In this document: in pieces, positions 1 through 8,509 of the stretch
Position numbering within the stretch: position 1 is the first letter of the stretch
Layout: each line of letters starts with the position of its first letter
Assembly: GCA_014381825.1 (NCBI GenBank)
Contig: JACNKX010000058.1
Coordinates: forward strand, 62,001-126,000
Source of the DNA: Planctomycetota bacterium
Lineage (GTDB): Bacteria; Planctomycetota; Planctomycetia; Pirellulales; Pirellulaceae
DNA: 64,000 nt
Direction of reading: 5' to 3'
Program-made: the position numbers and the translations under genes
Notes under the pieces: generated by a model
What the model saw: the letters and a program-made list of their open reading frames with translations, nothing else
The model's database searches: none
What the model was told of the DNA's origin: nothing

Positions 1-332
1 AGGATCGCGTCGAGCTGTTACTCGACACGAACCGCGACTACACCAGCTATGTCAAGTTGACCGTTGATCATCGCGGCTGGACGGGCGAGACAGCATGGGG
101 CGACGCTCGCTGGAATCCAGAGTGGTTCGTGGCGACTGAGACCAGCGAAGACACGTGGAGTATTGAAGCAGCGATCCCATTCGCCGGACTCGGTCATGAG
201 CATATTGCCGAAGGCGACGTCTGGGCCTGTGGCGTGCAACGCATCGTGCCTGGCGTAGGCTTTCAATCCTGGACACAACCCGCCTCGGTCTCTGGTTCGC
301 CGGAAGGTTTTGGCTTCTTGTCGTTCGACTGA
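1..332 (+). CDS. C-terminal end of a CBM9-like (carbohydrate-binding family 9-like) secreted protein, 5' truncated by window
   Basis: The reading frame is open from base 3 and stops at 330-332, so only about 109 C-terminal residues are visible. It begins DRVELLLDTNRDY and runs through GWTGETAWGD, EWFVATE and WSIEAAIPFAGLG. This order (D-x-vEl-lD near the front, a W-x-x-E-x-x-I-P strand later) is the pattern of the CBM9-like beta-sandwich found at the ends of many bacterial secreted proteins that handle carbohydrates. The N-terminal part, and so any enzyme domain, lies outside the window. Its 3' end overlaps the convergent membrane-protein gene by about 70 bases. The domain call is by pattern; ligand and parent enzyme are unknown. 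Confidence 0.6.
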   Translation, partial: DRVELLLDTNRDYTSYVKLTVDHRGWTGETAWGDARWNPEWFVATETSEDTWSIEAAIPFAGLGHEHIAEGDVWACGVQRIVPGVGFQSWTQPASVSGSPEGFGFLSFD

Positions 333-1177
333 TCGGAAATCACCATTCGGAACCCAGCAGCACGCGCAAGGACGGCATAGAGCACAATCGCTACAACGGC
401 TTGGCCGTGCCACACCAGTGAATACATCACTGCGTCACCAACATAATTCCAAGTCATCGCTGGGGCAAAGTTCTTGTTCTCGAGAACGAACGGAGCGATC
501 AGCCCGAGTGCAATCGGTTCAAACGACGCGACGAAGATCGAGAAGCAACCGACGATTGCAATTCTCCAAGTCGGCCGAAAGACGGCCAGCAATACAGGTG
601 TGGCGGTCAGACATGGGAAAAATCCGAGCCACGCCCGGATGACCAGAATATCGTGCTCATTGCCGAAGGGGTCGGCGGGCGCAGTCATCGCGGATCGTGC
701 GACGACACCTGAGACTGCGAATGCCGCCGTCAACGTCAGCAGCGTTCGCAGACTGAGTTGCCGGGCGTGGCCCACAGAAAGCCGGCGGAAATGCGTATCA
801 AACGTTATCCATGCGCCCGTACACCAACGATGCAGCCCGAAGATGATCAACGGCGCGAGGGTTCCTGTTCCCACGAGTATCGCTCCTGCCGCCAGCGACG
901 TTCTTCCTTGCGTCGAAATCAAATTGAGCGTCGACAGAGTAAATCCGATTGCTAGTCCCCATGCCATGACGAATGGCATCCGCACTACGAAACTGCCTGG
1001 CCCGTATTTGGCGCACGACACAAGCAAAATGATTTGCATGAGGCAGAAAGTGTGAAGCCAATCTCGAATGCCCAAATAACTCGTTCCCTTGGCATTCATC
1101 CCAATCCAAATTGTTCCTACGAGGAGCAATAGCAACAAGGCGAACGCAATCGTTCGGCGAATCGTCGTGAAGTTCAT
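263..1177 (-). CDS. Multi-pass membrane protein with a planctomycete SLRTLL segment, function unknown
   Basis: About 304 residues from the ATG at 1177 (MNFTTIRRTIAF); a TTG five codons upstream would add only five residues. Hydrophobic stretches are at roughly residues 9-25, 38-55, 65-85, 95-115, 145-165, 185-205, 210-235 and 255-280, so about eight membrane spans are likely. Around residue 145 the sequence RQLSLRTLLTLTAAFAV resembles a short membrane-associated motif (F/L-S-L-R-T-L-L) common in planctomycete membrane proteins and seen again at 61656-62198. The last 30 residues are polar, charged and probably cytoplasmic. The 3' end overlaps the convergent CBM9-like gene. No enzyme motif is visible and no function is assigned. 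Confidence 0.6.
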   Translation of the reverse strand: MNFTTIRRTIAFALLLLLLVGTIWIGMNAKGTSYLGIRDWLHTFCLMQIILLVSCAKYGPGSFVVRMPFVMAWGLAIGFTLSTLNLISTQGRTSLAAGAILVGTGTLAPLIIFGLHRWCTGAWITFDTHFRRLSVGHARQLSLRTLLTLTAAFAVSGVVARSAMTAPADPFGNEHDILVIRAWLGFFPCLTATPVLLAVFRPTWRIAIVGCFSIFVASFEPIALGLIAPFVLENKNFAPAMTWNYVGDAVMYSLVWHGQAVVAIVLYAVLARAAGFRMVISDQSNDKKPKPSGEPETEAGCVQD

Positions 1178-1363
1178 GCAAAGTATCTTCAATGGTCGGT
1201 GGTGGTTTGTCTAGCGATACCAAGCTTCTTCAATTTGAGCCTCTGATCTTCCTGGCCCGATACTCTTCTGACAAGGTTTTCACGAACGGCCGCTCGTAAC
1301 AACCCCGTGATCTGGTATCGTCTTGGTTCATGTTCACCTACATGGTTCACGAGTGGAGTTCAC

Positions 1364-2320
1364 TTGACGCTGCTGATCGGTACCGACGAAGCCGGATACG
1401 GTCCGAACCTTGGACCGCTGTTGATTTCGGCGACAGCATGGCGCATTCCGGATGACGATGAAGGCACGGACCTCTACGAGCGACTGGCTCACTTTGTGCG
1501 AACACAGGTGTCAAGCGATCTTCACGTCCCCATCGCCGACTCGAAGCAACTCTATAAACCCGGCGGCGGGTTGCAGCACCTCGAACGAGGGTTGTTCGCC
1601 GCGTTGTCAGCCTGTAACTCGAACGTTGAAAACTGGCGCGACGCTTGGAAAGTGCTGGCCTCGATCGACGCCGACCAGTTGCAACTCGTGCTTTGGTACG
1701 CCGATTACAACGCGCCGCTGCCAATCGATCTCGACGCCGAACGGCGCCGCTCCGATCGTTCCATATTTGCGAAGGGGCTTCATTCCACAAACGTTTCTCT
1801 CGAACGAGTCCGATCAACCTCAGTGTTTCCCACGCGATTCAACGAACTGGTGGATCGTTATGGGTCGAAGGGCTCGGTCTTGTCGCTTGCAACGCTTGAA
1901 CTCGTGCGCGATGCCTTAGACCAACATGACGACTCGAATGTTTTGATCCAATGCGACAAGCATGGTGGACGGAATCGATATCTCGCCGTTCTTCAAACGG
2001 TGTTTCCGGACGAGCGAATTACGATCATTCGTGAGAGTCGCGAGACCAGCGTGTATCGATGGACCAGTTCGAATGGACGAATCGAAATTCGGTTCACGGC
2101 CAAAGGCGAGAGCTTTCTGCCAGCGGCACTCGCATCGATGGCATCGAAGTATCTCCGAGAACTCGCGATGAAAGCGTTCAATGCGTTTTGGCAGCAACAT
2201 CTGCCCGATCTGAAGCCGACCGCCGGCTACCCGGTCGATGCAAAGCGATTTAAGGCTGAGATTGAAACCGTTCAGCGGAAGTTGAATATCGATGATCGCA
2301 TGCTTTGGCGAACCAAATAA
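1364..2320 (+). CDS. RNase HII-like protein, divergent and over-long
   Basis: The N-terminus LLIGTDEAGYGPNLGPL matches the RNase HII signature, which carries the first two metal-binding acids (D-E) in DEAGRGPxxGP. Further matches are VPIADSKQLYKP, resembling the DSKxL motif, QCDKHGGRNRY, which could supply a third acid, and ALASMASKYLREL, resembling the A-x-I-x-A-K-x-x-R segment. The protein is about 318 residues against roughly 200 for RNase HII, with an unfamiliar insertion between residues 70 and 190. A TTG at 1364 with GGAG five bases upstream is the better start; a GTG at 1307 is possible but has no clear ribosome site. RNA-DNA hybrid cleavage is the expected chemistry for the fold, but substrate is unproven. 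Confidence 0.6.
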   Translation: MTLLIGTDEAGYGPNLGPLLISATAWRIPDDDEGTDLYERLAHFVRTQVSSDLHVPIADSKQLYKPGGGLQHLERGLFAALSACNSNVENWRDAWKVLASIDADQLQLVLWYADYNAPLPIDLDAERRRSDRSIFAKGLHSTNVSLERVRSTSVFPTRFNELVDRYGSKGSVLSLATLELVRDALDQHDDSNVLIQCDKHGGRNRYLAVLQTVFPDERITIIRESRETSVYRWTSSNGRIEIRFTAKGESFLPAALASMASKYLRELAMKAFNAFWQQHLPDLKPTAGYPVDAKRFKAEIETVQRKLNIDDRMLWRTK

Positions 2321-2398
2321 CTCGCCATTTCCTCTTTGGCGGCTAGCGGGTATTGTTGAGTCTGTCTTGATCCTTGCCCGTAACGAACATTTACCGCC

Positions 2399-3652
2399 AT
2401 GTCCGAATACGATTTACCCGCTTCGTCTGATCCGGAACAGACTCCCGAATCATTCCAAATCCAACTCGCTTCACGCGTCCTGCGATTGCCACCCTATTTG
2501 TTTGGACGCATCAACGGACTGCTGTACGAAAAGCGACGAGCCGGAAGCGATGTGATCGACTTGGGAATGGGCAACCCTTCCGATCCACCCGATCCACTGG
2601 TGATCGACAAGTTGGCCGAGGCGGCTCGCGATCCGAACAATCACGGCTACAGCAAATCGAACGGCATCCCGAACTTGCGGCGCGAGATCGCCAGCAAGTA
2701 CCTGAAGAAGTATGGCGTGCGACTCGACCCAGATACCGAGGTCATCACCTGTCTTGGCTCGAAGGAAGGCTTCAGCCACATGTGCCTCGCGCTGATGGGG
2801 CCGGGCGACACGGCCATCGTCCCGGCGCCTTACTTCCCCGTTCACATGTACGCAGTCGCTCTGGCCGCCGGTAACGTGATCGCCCTCGAAGTCGCGGACA
2901 GCGAGAAGTTCCTTTCCAACATCGCGTATACCTGTCAGCACTTGTATCCCAAACCCAAGCTGCTGATCATCAACTATCCGCACAATCCTTCTACCGTCAC
3001 GATCGAATCAGAATTCTATGTCGATGTCGTCAAGCTGGCGAAGAAGTATGGCTTTATGGTCATCAGCGATTTCGCCTATGCCGACGTCGCATTTGAAGGC
3101 TATCAACCGCCCAGTTTCCTGACCGCCCCCGGTGCCAGTGACGTCGGCGTCGAGTTCACGACGATGAGCAAAGGCTACAACATGGCCGGTTGGCGAGTTG
3201 GTTTCTGCAGCGGAAACGCCGAGATGATTCGCGCGCTGGGTGTGATCAAGGGTTACTACGATTACGGCATGTTCCAAGCGATACAAATCGCCGCCATCGT
3301 CGCGCTGCGTGATACCGAAGCGACCGTCGAAGCTCAATCCATGGTCTACCAAAAGCGACGCGACGTGTTGGTCGAAGGGCTGCGTCGCATCGGCTGGGAC
3401 GTCGATCCGCCACGAGCTGGCATGTTCATTTGGGCCAAGGTGCCAGAGCCTTGGGCCAGTCAGATGAATACAATGGATTTTGCCATGATGTTGCTAGAGC
3501 AAGGCGACGTCGCCGTCAGCCCTGGCAGTGGGTTTGGTCCGACCGGCGAAGGCTATCTGCGAATGTCCCTGGTCGAAAACGAAAACCGACTCCGACAAGC
3601 CGTCCGCCACATCGGTCGCGCATTACGAACCGCAGCAACGCCAAGCGACTGA
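2399..3652 (+). CDS. alaC: PLP-dependent aminotransferase, AlaC (glutamate-pyruvate) type
   Basis: A full-length 417-residue fold-type I aminotransferase. It lines up along its length with E. coli AlaC as I recall it: [59 protein letters not shown], then [15 protein letters not shown] with K258 as the expected Schiff-base lysine, and [21 protein letters not shown] at the end with the substrate-carboxylate arginine. The family converts pyruvate and glutamate to alanine and 2-oxoglutarate; close relatives act as LL-diaminopimelate aminotransferase, which cannot be excluded by eye. It is cytoplasmic. It starts 78 bases after the RNase HII-like gene in the same direction. Confidence 0.85.
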   Translation: MSEYDLPASSDPEQTPESFQIQLASRVLRLPPYLFGRINGLLYEKRRAGSDVIDLGMGNPSDPPDPLVIDKLAEAARDPNNHGYSKSNGIPNLRREIASKYLKKYGVRLDPDTEVITCLGSKEGFSHMCLALMGPGDTAIVPAPYFPVHMYAVALAAGNVIALEVADSEKFLSNIAYTCQHLYPKPKLLIINYPHNPSTVTIESEFYVDVVKLAKKYGFMVISDFAYADVAFEGYQPPSFLTAPGASDVGVEFTTMSKGYNMAGWRVGFCSGNAEMIRALGVIKGYYDYGMFQAIQIAAIVALRDTEATVEAQSMVYQKRRDVLVEGLRRIGWDVDPPRAGMFIWAKVPEPWASQMNTMDFAMMLLEQGDVAVSPGSGFGPTGEGYLRMSLVENENRLRQAVRHIGRALRTAATPSD

Positions 3653-3826
3653 AGGTCGCGCGTAGAAGATCTTCACCGAGTCCACCCGACTCGGCGACAA
3701 CCATAATCGCAGCTCTTTTGACATGATTCTAACTGCGCGCGGCAATCGTCGATCTACAACGGCTCACGCTCCGTCGTGCTGAGCCGACGCCATTGCCGGT
3801 CATCACGCGGAGAATGATGGCTGCGG

Positions 3827-3985
3827 CTAGTTGTTCGCAACGGTCGCGTCGTGATTGTCAAATGCTTGCACAGCGATGAGGAACATTTCCAGTTTCTTGG
3901 CATCGAAGTATCGATGCAGAAGGTTGTTGCCCGCGTGATCAACGACGCAGACCTGCTTGGAGTTGGCGTCGAGACCAATTCCGCG
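3827..3985 (-). pseudogene. Possible IS110-type transposase N-terminal remnant
   Basis: On the minus strand a 53-codon stretch lies between in-frame stops and has no start codon at its front. It reads GIGLDANSKQVCVVDHAGN, then LLHRYFDAKKLEMFLIAV, and ends with TVANN-stop. The G-[IL]-D-x-x-[SK]-K-x-x-x-x-V-x-D-x-x-G-x-x-L pattern followed by a helix with spaced leucines is how IS110-family DEDD transposases begin, including the first catalytic Asp. The rest of a transposase is absent, so this is at most a relic. The similarity is short and judged by eye. The remaining 3653-4074 interval shows no other recognisable gene. Confidence 0.3.
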
Positions 3986-4074
3986 TTAGAATTCGTTTTG
4001 TCGATTAAAGAACTTCAAATTATGTTCTTCATGGAGCGAGTGGGCTTGAGCCACTAACATTTGAGAGGGTCACG

Positions 4075-4704
4075 ATGAACTTACGATCGTTCGCTGTCGT
4101 TGTCGCTTTTGTCACGCCAATGTCGTCCACCATTGGCGACGAAAGTATTACCAAAGAGAAATCGTCGGAAGCTCGTATTGCAACCGAACTTGACCAACAT
4201 GAGACGAATGTCCGGTCGCTGGATCGACGGTTCCAGGAGGCGATAATTCGCTTGGAGGCGTCTTATACTGCAGAACGAGAATTAATGCATAAGAAGCTTT
4301 CCAAAACGTTAAAGAATGAGAAGAAGGCCCTTACAGAGAAGGGAGAACTTGACCAGGCGATTCAGATCCGCGATCAAGTCGCAAGGATCGAAGCAACAGA
4401 GATTGTTCCGCCATATCCGAAGGTGACAAAAACAAACGGCCCTGGCTCAACCAAGCCTTCCAACCGCGGAGGAATTCTGGGAACGTGGCGCTGGAACAAT
4501 GGCGTGGATATCAGGAATCTCGACGATGGGAAAACAAATGGAAACGGCACTTGGCAATTGGTCGATCCCCGAGAGAACATTTACCAATTCCGGTGGAAAC
4601 GAATACCGGCGGATCGCGTGAAGCTCTCCCCTAATGGTCGCGTTTTAGAAGGCACCAAGGCCAATGATCTAAGCTTTCGAGTGTGGGCCGTTCGCATTGA
4701 CTGA
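4075..4704 (+). CDS. Secreted coiled-coil protein with C-terminal lipocalin-like/GTW domain
   Basis: 209 residues, ATG preceded by GAGAGG. A short hydrophobic leader (RSFAVVVAFVTPMSS, residues 4-18) looks like a signal peptide. Residues 25-115 are charged and heptad-rich (FQEAIIRLEASYTAERELM, LSKTLKNEKKALTEKGELDQ), so a coiled coil is likely. From residue 130 a small beta domain begins ILGTWRWNNGVDIRNL and continues GTWQLVDPRENIYQFRWKR and LSPNGRVLEGTKANDL, a strand pattern typical of small planctomycete domains that open with G-T-W. No catalytic motif is seen. It probably works in the periplasm or outside the cell. Function unknown. Confidence 0.6.
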   Translation: MNLRSFAVVVAFVTPMSSTIGDESITKEKSSEARIATELDQHETNVRSLDRRFQEAIIRLEASYTAERELMHKKLSKTLKNEKKALTEKGELDQAIQIRDQVARIEATEIVPPYPKVTKTNGPGSTKPSNRGGILGTWRWNNGVDIRNLDDGKTNGNGTWQLVDPRENIYQFRWKRIPADRVKLSPNGRVLEGTKANDLSFRVWAVRID

Positions 4705-5142
4705 ATTTCGGTTTGACACAAATTTGCGTAACTCTCGGTTGCAACGGGATGGCGATAAAGCGGGACAATATTGTCTGCGTGACTGATTGACGGGGTGTAG
4801 GTGAATTGCCGCGGTGCATCCGAATTCAATCACGTCAACACGCTCTCTCTAATCACCTTCGGCCACCACCAAGCCCCTGCTGACGCTCTCGGCACGCGCC
4901 AATGGCAACGTGCCATCTCTCCCACAACCCTGCAGTCAGCCAACCGTTACCACGGTGCCTCATCCCAGCTGTCACTTCGCTCAACATCAGCTTGCTTGGC
5001 AACTGCGTTCCCCATTAAACTAACGACCGGCAACTTCATGCCGTGATTGAAATCGCATAGCCAACTTCACACGCGAAGCAGCGAAGTTCAACGTACCAGC
5101 GGGATGTCTCTTTTGAAGACGCAATAAAGGCGAAACTACGTG
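4705..5142 (+). other. Intergenic region without a recognisable gene
   Basis: 438 bases between the coiled-coil protein and the TIR gene. Reading frames here are short, lack ribosome sites and have composition unlike the neighbours. A TTGACA at 4713-4718 has no acceptable -10 partner at normal spacing. The only element with a likely role is AAAGG at 5126-5130, the ribosome site of the TIR gene. Confidence 0.4.
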
Positions 5143-5529
5143 ATGGCTGACATTTTCCTCGCATACTCGCGCGCCAACTCACAAAAGGCCGATCAATTTC
5201 GTGCGGCCTTCAAGAAAGAAGGCTATTCCGTGTTTGTTGATGTTAACACGCCAACCGGTGCGCGTTGGCGGGAACATATCGAGACGCAGCTCAATGCTTG
5301 CGATGTGCTGGTTGTTCTGTGGTCGAAGACTTCAGTTAAATCAGACTATGTTAAGGAAGAAGCAGACGTCGCGAAGGATAGTAAGAAGTTGTTTCCGGTT
5401 ATGATAACAAAATGCGATTTACCCTACGGCTTCCGAAGCTATCAAACGCTTGATTTGACCTCGTGGCGGGGGGATTTAAATGCTCCACAGTGGAGACGCT
5501 TGATAGAGGACATTCGCAGTAGGAGTTAG
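5143..5529 (+). CDS. Stand-alone TIR-domain protein
   Basis: 128 residues consisting of one TIR domain and nothing else. The start MADIFLAYSRANSQKA is the usual betaA/box 1 (I-F-[IL]-x-Y-[SA]-x), followed by GYSVFVDVNTPTGARW (BB-loop region), CDVLVVLWSKTSVKSDYV, and EE at residues 72-73, where the catalytic glutamate of NAD-cleaving TIR domains normally sits. C-terminal YQTLDLTSW matches box 3. ATG 5143 is preferred to the overlapping GTG at 5140; AAAGG lies upstream. Bacterial TIR proteins either hydrolyse NAD+ or make cyclic ADP-ribose-type signals, often in anti-phage defence with a partner sensor. No partner (STING, Thoeris ThsA, NLR, Argonaute) is visible nearby, so the role is open. Confidence 0.85.
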   Translation: MADIFLAYSRANSQKADQFRAAFKKEGYSVFVDVNTPTGARWREHIETQLNACDVLVVLWSKTSVKSDYVKEEADVAKDSKKLFPVMITKCDLPYGFRSYQTLDLTSWRGDLNAPQWRRLIEDIRSRS

Positions 5530-5766
5530 AACGGTACATGATGCTGCAAGCGGTGTGAGACAAACGCCATTGGCATGAGATCGTGAATTCCGCAGTCCGC
5601 ACCCGTTGGTACGCGAACCCCGGCACTGACTAAGAGCTTGCCGCTGCAGCTCCTCGGCGACTAAAATCATCGATTCAAACAACCCGCACAAGCGACAAAG
5701 TTCAGCTTACGACTTATCCGTCTAAATACAGCCGGTAAGAGCGCACTTTGTTTCGAACGCATAACG

Positions 5767-6291
5767 ATGACTTTGCCGTTCACGATTCGCACCGCTGCCA
5801 CGACCGACGCCGACGAGTTGCTGGAAATTTATCGCCCTTACGTCGAAACGACCGCCGTTTCGTTCGAGCTGGAAATTCCTACCGCGGCGCGGTTCGCTGA
5901 ACGTATCAAAAGGGCTGTAGAAAAGTGGTCGTGGCTCGTAGCCGAGATCGATGAGCGACCCATTGGATATGCGTATGGTTCCGCCCACCGTGCGCGGGAA
6001 GCGTATGCATACTCGGTGGAAACCTCGGCCTACGTTCACGCGTCTCACCACCGCGATGGAGTTGCGCGTGCGCTGTACACGGTGCTGTTCAGACATCTAC
6101 GAGAGCTCGGGTACGGAAACGCCTACGCCGGGATCACACTGCCGAATGAGCCCAGTGTGGGTTTCCATAAGAGCTTCGGTTTTGAGCCCATCGGCGTGTT
6201 TCCGAGGGTGGGGTACAAGTTCGGCAAGTGGCACGATGTGGCATGGCTTTACCGCCCTATTCGGGAGAAAGACACTGACGATGATCGGTGA
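5767..6291 (+). CDS. GNAT N-acetyltransferase, phosphinothricin acetyltransferase-like
   Basis: 174 residues covering a full GNAT fold of the Pat/MnaT group: FTIRTAATTDADELLEIY at the start, YVETTAVSFELEIPT, the beta4 strand PIGYAYGSAHRAREAYAYSVE, SAYVHASHHRDGVARALY, which corresponds to the acetyl-CoA pyrophosphate loop (a degenerate R-x-x-G-x-G/A), and the end NEPSVGFHKSFGFEPIGVF, PRVGYKFGKWHDVAW. The last part is diagnostic of the PAT subgroup, which acetylates phosphinothricin, methionine sulfoximine or related amino acids. Which of these is the substrate cannot be told from sequence. No obvious operon partner. Confidence 0.85.
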   Translation: MTLPFTIRTAATTDADELLEIYRPYVETTAVSFELEIPTAARFAERIKRAVEKWSWLVAEIDERPIGYAYGSAHRAREAYAYSVETSAYVHASHHRDGVARALYTVLFRHLRELGYGNAYAGITLPNEPSVGFHKSFGFEPIGVFPRVGYKFGKWHDVAWLYRPIREKDTDDDR

Positions 6292-6410
6292 AGTGTGGCG
6301 TCGACGGGTGAACAACCGTTGGTCGCCGTCTTAAAATCGGCTAGGTTAAAGGTCGTGGTTGATTGGGCATCCGTTCGGCTTCTGGCTCGCTGGTAATCGA
6401 GGACAAAGCT

Positions 6411-6869
6411 ATGTTCGCCTGCAACACCTTCCTGAATTCGTGGGCGCTGATCGCCGCCGCAATCGGCCTAGGTGAACGCATTCAAGTGCAAAAGGCTGTG
6501 AACATTTCGCAGCATGTTTCAATTAGAGCGTCGGAGGAAGAAGTTTTGACGACGCTCGGCGAGCCGCTCTTTCAATGGGAAGCTCAGAAAGGGTTTTTGT
6601 TTTTCGGCAGCCATCCCGCCCAGTCGATCTACGGAACCACGATCGACGCCGCCTCTATCGTCATCCCCTATCTTCCCTTTCCAAACCCGCTGCCGCTCAA
6701 GATCCGATTGTTTTCCGCAGACACCGACGACTTAGTAATCGATTGGACGCAAGACCGCCGGGTTGCCCACGTGGCGCGACCCGAGCTGACTATTCCGGAG
6801 GGCGCAGAGGATTATTTTGAACCGATCTTTTGGATCTCCGAAGTAACGTCTCTGTTCTTCAAATCATGA
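6411..6869 (+). CDS. Hypothetical protein, 152 residues
   Basis: ATG 6411 is preferred, with GAGG at 6398-6401; an in-frame TTG at 6363 would add 16 poorly conserved-looking residues. The front (FLNSWALIAAAIGLGERI) is mildly hydrophobic. The central part reads VLTTLGEPLFQWEAQKGFLFFGSHPAQSIYGTT and is followed by a proline-rich segment (YLPFPNPLPLKIRLFSADTDD). I do not recognise the family. Codon use and composition match the neighbours, and the reading frame is long and free of internal stops, so it is probably a real gene. It lies 119 bases after the acetyltransferase gene, same direction. Confidence 0.5.
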   Translation: MFACNTFLNSWALIAAAIGLGERIQVQKAVNISQHVSIRASEEEVLTTLGEPLFQWEAQKGFLFFGSHPAQSIYGTTIDAASIVIPYLPFPNPLPLKIRLFSADTDDLVIDWTQDRRVAHVARPELTIPEGAEDYFEPIFWISEVTSLFFKS

Positions 6870-6946
6870 AGTTGAAGTATCGAGTTGCTTTATAGCCACA
6901 GGAACTCGGCGTCGTGCTATACCGCGTTCTCGAGAAAGTATTGACG

Positions 6947-8410
6947 ATGATGAAGACACCGAATCGCTACACCGTCTTATCGCTTGTTTGTGCAATAGCT
7001 ATCGTCTTGGTGAGACTTTGTTTGTTGACGGAGTTTGCGTCGGCTGACGATTCGACTGAAATCATCGACATCGGATCGCGGCGCGAGTTGTTTGTTGACC
7101 GAGTGATCGTCGGCGAGTTGAATGGGGCTTCGCTCAAGCTTCATACGCCGCAACTCGGTCCACCAGTTTCGCCACCGAGGCCGCACGGCCATTACGCGAC
7201 CGTGCTCCGCTCGGACGATAAGTTTCAGTTCTACTACCGAGGCGACACAAAACCCGGCAATCATTGGAAGAAAGGCTGGGAGCAGTACCACGAAGGCGAA
7301 GTGACTCTTTACGCCGAGAGCAAGAATGCCATCAACTGGACATTGCCAAAGCTGGGCATCTATGAAGATCATCCCACGTTCCCGGATGGTAATGTTGTGC
7401 TGATGGACGAGTTCCTGGTGACACACAATTTCACGCCGTTCATCGATACTCGACCTGATGTACCGGCCGCGGAGCGATACAAGGCGCTCGGTGGTCTCGC
7501 GTATCAGCCGCACAAAGAACATCTTGAAGTGCGCGAACGGCGAGGCCCCGGTGGATTGAAAGCATTCACGTCACCCGATGGCATTCACTGGAAGAAGCTT
7601 AGGGATGAACCTGTTATTCCCGAAGAATGGGGCAAGTACTTTGATTCGCAGAATTACGCGTTCTGGTCGGATTCCGAGCAAGCATACGTCTGCTATTTCC
7701 GTCGCTTTATCAAGGGTTATCGCGGCATCGCGCGGACGACATCGAAGGATTTCGTGAACTGGACTCCCTTCGTGGAGATGGAAGCGAATCTCCTCGATGA
7801 ACACCTCTATACACCGTGTACTCAACCGTACTATCGCGCCCCACATATATACATTGCACTCCCCACACGCTTTATGGCGAATCGCGGCGCGGCGACGGAC
7901 ATTTTATTAATGAGTACGCGAGGCGGTTCGCGGTTCGATCGCGAATTCACTCAATCCTTCATTCGGCCGGGGATTGGCAGCGCGGGTTGGGCGAACCGAG
8001 CGAACTACGCCGCGATCGGTATTCACGAAACAAGCCCGACTGAAATGTCGCTGTTTCTGACTGGGGGTCGTCGATACGCGCTGCGAATTGATGGTTTCGT
8101 CTCGGTGAACGCTCCACTTGCTGGCGGCGAGCTTATTACCAAGTCGCTGAAGTTCTCTGGCAAACAACTCGAGATAAACTATTCGACGAGTGCTGCGGGC
8201 AAAGTTCTTGTCGAGCTCCAAGATAACCAAGGCCAGCCAATCTCCGGATTCACGCTGGACGATTGCGAGCCGATCTACGGTGATCACATCGCGAGAGTTG
8301 TTAAATGGAAGGGTGGCTCTGATATCGGCGCTTTGGCGAAGACACCAATCCGGATTCGCTTCACCATGTCGGACGCCGATCTGTACTCGCTCAGATTTAA
8401 GCAAAACTAA
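6947..8410 (+). CDS. Secreted glycosidase-like five-bladed propeller protein (planctomycete family)
   Basis: 487 residues from ATG 6947 (a GTG at 6914 would add 11). A signal peptide covers residues 1-33 (VLSLVCAIAIVLVRLCLLTEFASA). The mature part opens IIDIGSRRELFVDRVIV, a start seen in many planctomycete secreted proteins, followed by repeated blade-like segments: FQFYYRG, VTLYAESKNAINWTLPKLGIYED, KAFTSPDGIHWKKLRDEPV, VCYFRRFIKGYRGIARTTSKDFVNWTPFVEM. The recurring S-x-D-[GF]-x-x-W-x motif is typical of GH32/GH43/GH130-like five-bladed beta-propellers. The C-terminal 120 residues (FSGKQLEINYSTSAAGKVLVELQD) form a beta-sandwich. A polysaccharide or sulfated-sugar substrate is plausible but no catalytic triad could be assigned. 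Confidence 0.6.
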   Translation: MMKTPNRYTVLSLVCAIAIVLVRLCLLTEFASADDSTEIIDIGSRRELFVDRVIVGELNGASLKLHTPQLGPPVSPPRPHGHYATVLRSDDKFQFYYRGDTKPGNHWKKGWEQYHEGEVTLYAESKNAINWTLPKLGIYEDHPTFPDGNVVLMDEFLVTHNFTPFIDTRPDVPAAERYKALGGLAYQPHKEHLEVRERRGPGGLKAFTSPDGIHWKKLRDEPVIPEEWGKYFDSQNYAFWSDSEQAYVCYFRRFIKGYRGIARTTSKDFVNWTPFVEMEANLLDEHLYTPCTQPYYRAPHIYIALPTRFMANRGAATDILLMSTRGGSRFDREFTQSFIRPGIGSAGWANRANYAAIGIHETSPTEMSLFLTGGRRYALRIDGFVSVNAPLAGGELITKSLKFSGKQLEINYSTSAAGKVLVELQDNQGQPISGFTLDDCEPIYGDHIARVVKWKGGSDIGALAKTPIRIRFTMSDADLYSLRFKQN

Positions 8411-8509
8411 GGCCCCACTTGCGCCGCGAAGCGAGTTCTCTTGCGATTGATCGGAATTGTCGGGTATCCTGCGGGATGTCTTACAAAACGTGAATGAGGT
8501 TCTACGCCT

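Noticed and set aside
3851-4057. Plus-strand frame of 68 codons
   Set aside because: It is antisense to the possible transposase remnant, has no ribosome site and shows no domain.
4713-4718. TTGACA as a -35 box
   Set aside because: No acceptable -10 sequence at 16-18 bases downstream.
5143-6291. TIR plus GNAT as a defence pair
   Set aside because: The acetyltransferase is a plain PAT-type enzyme 240 bases away with no link to known TIR systems.
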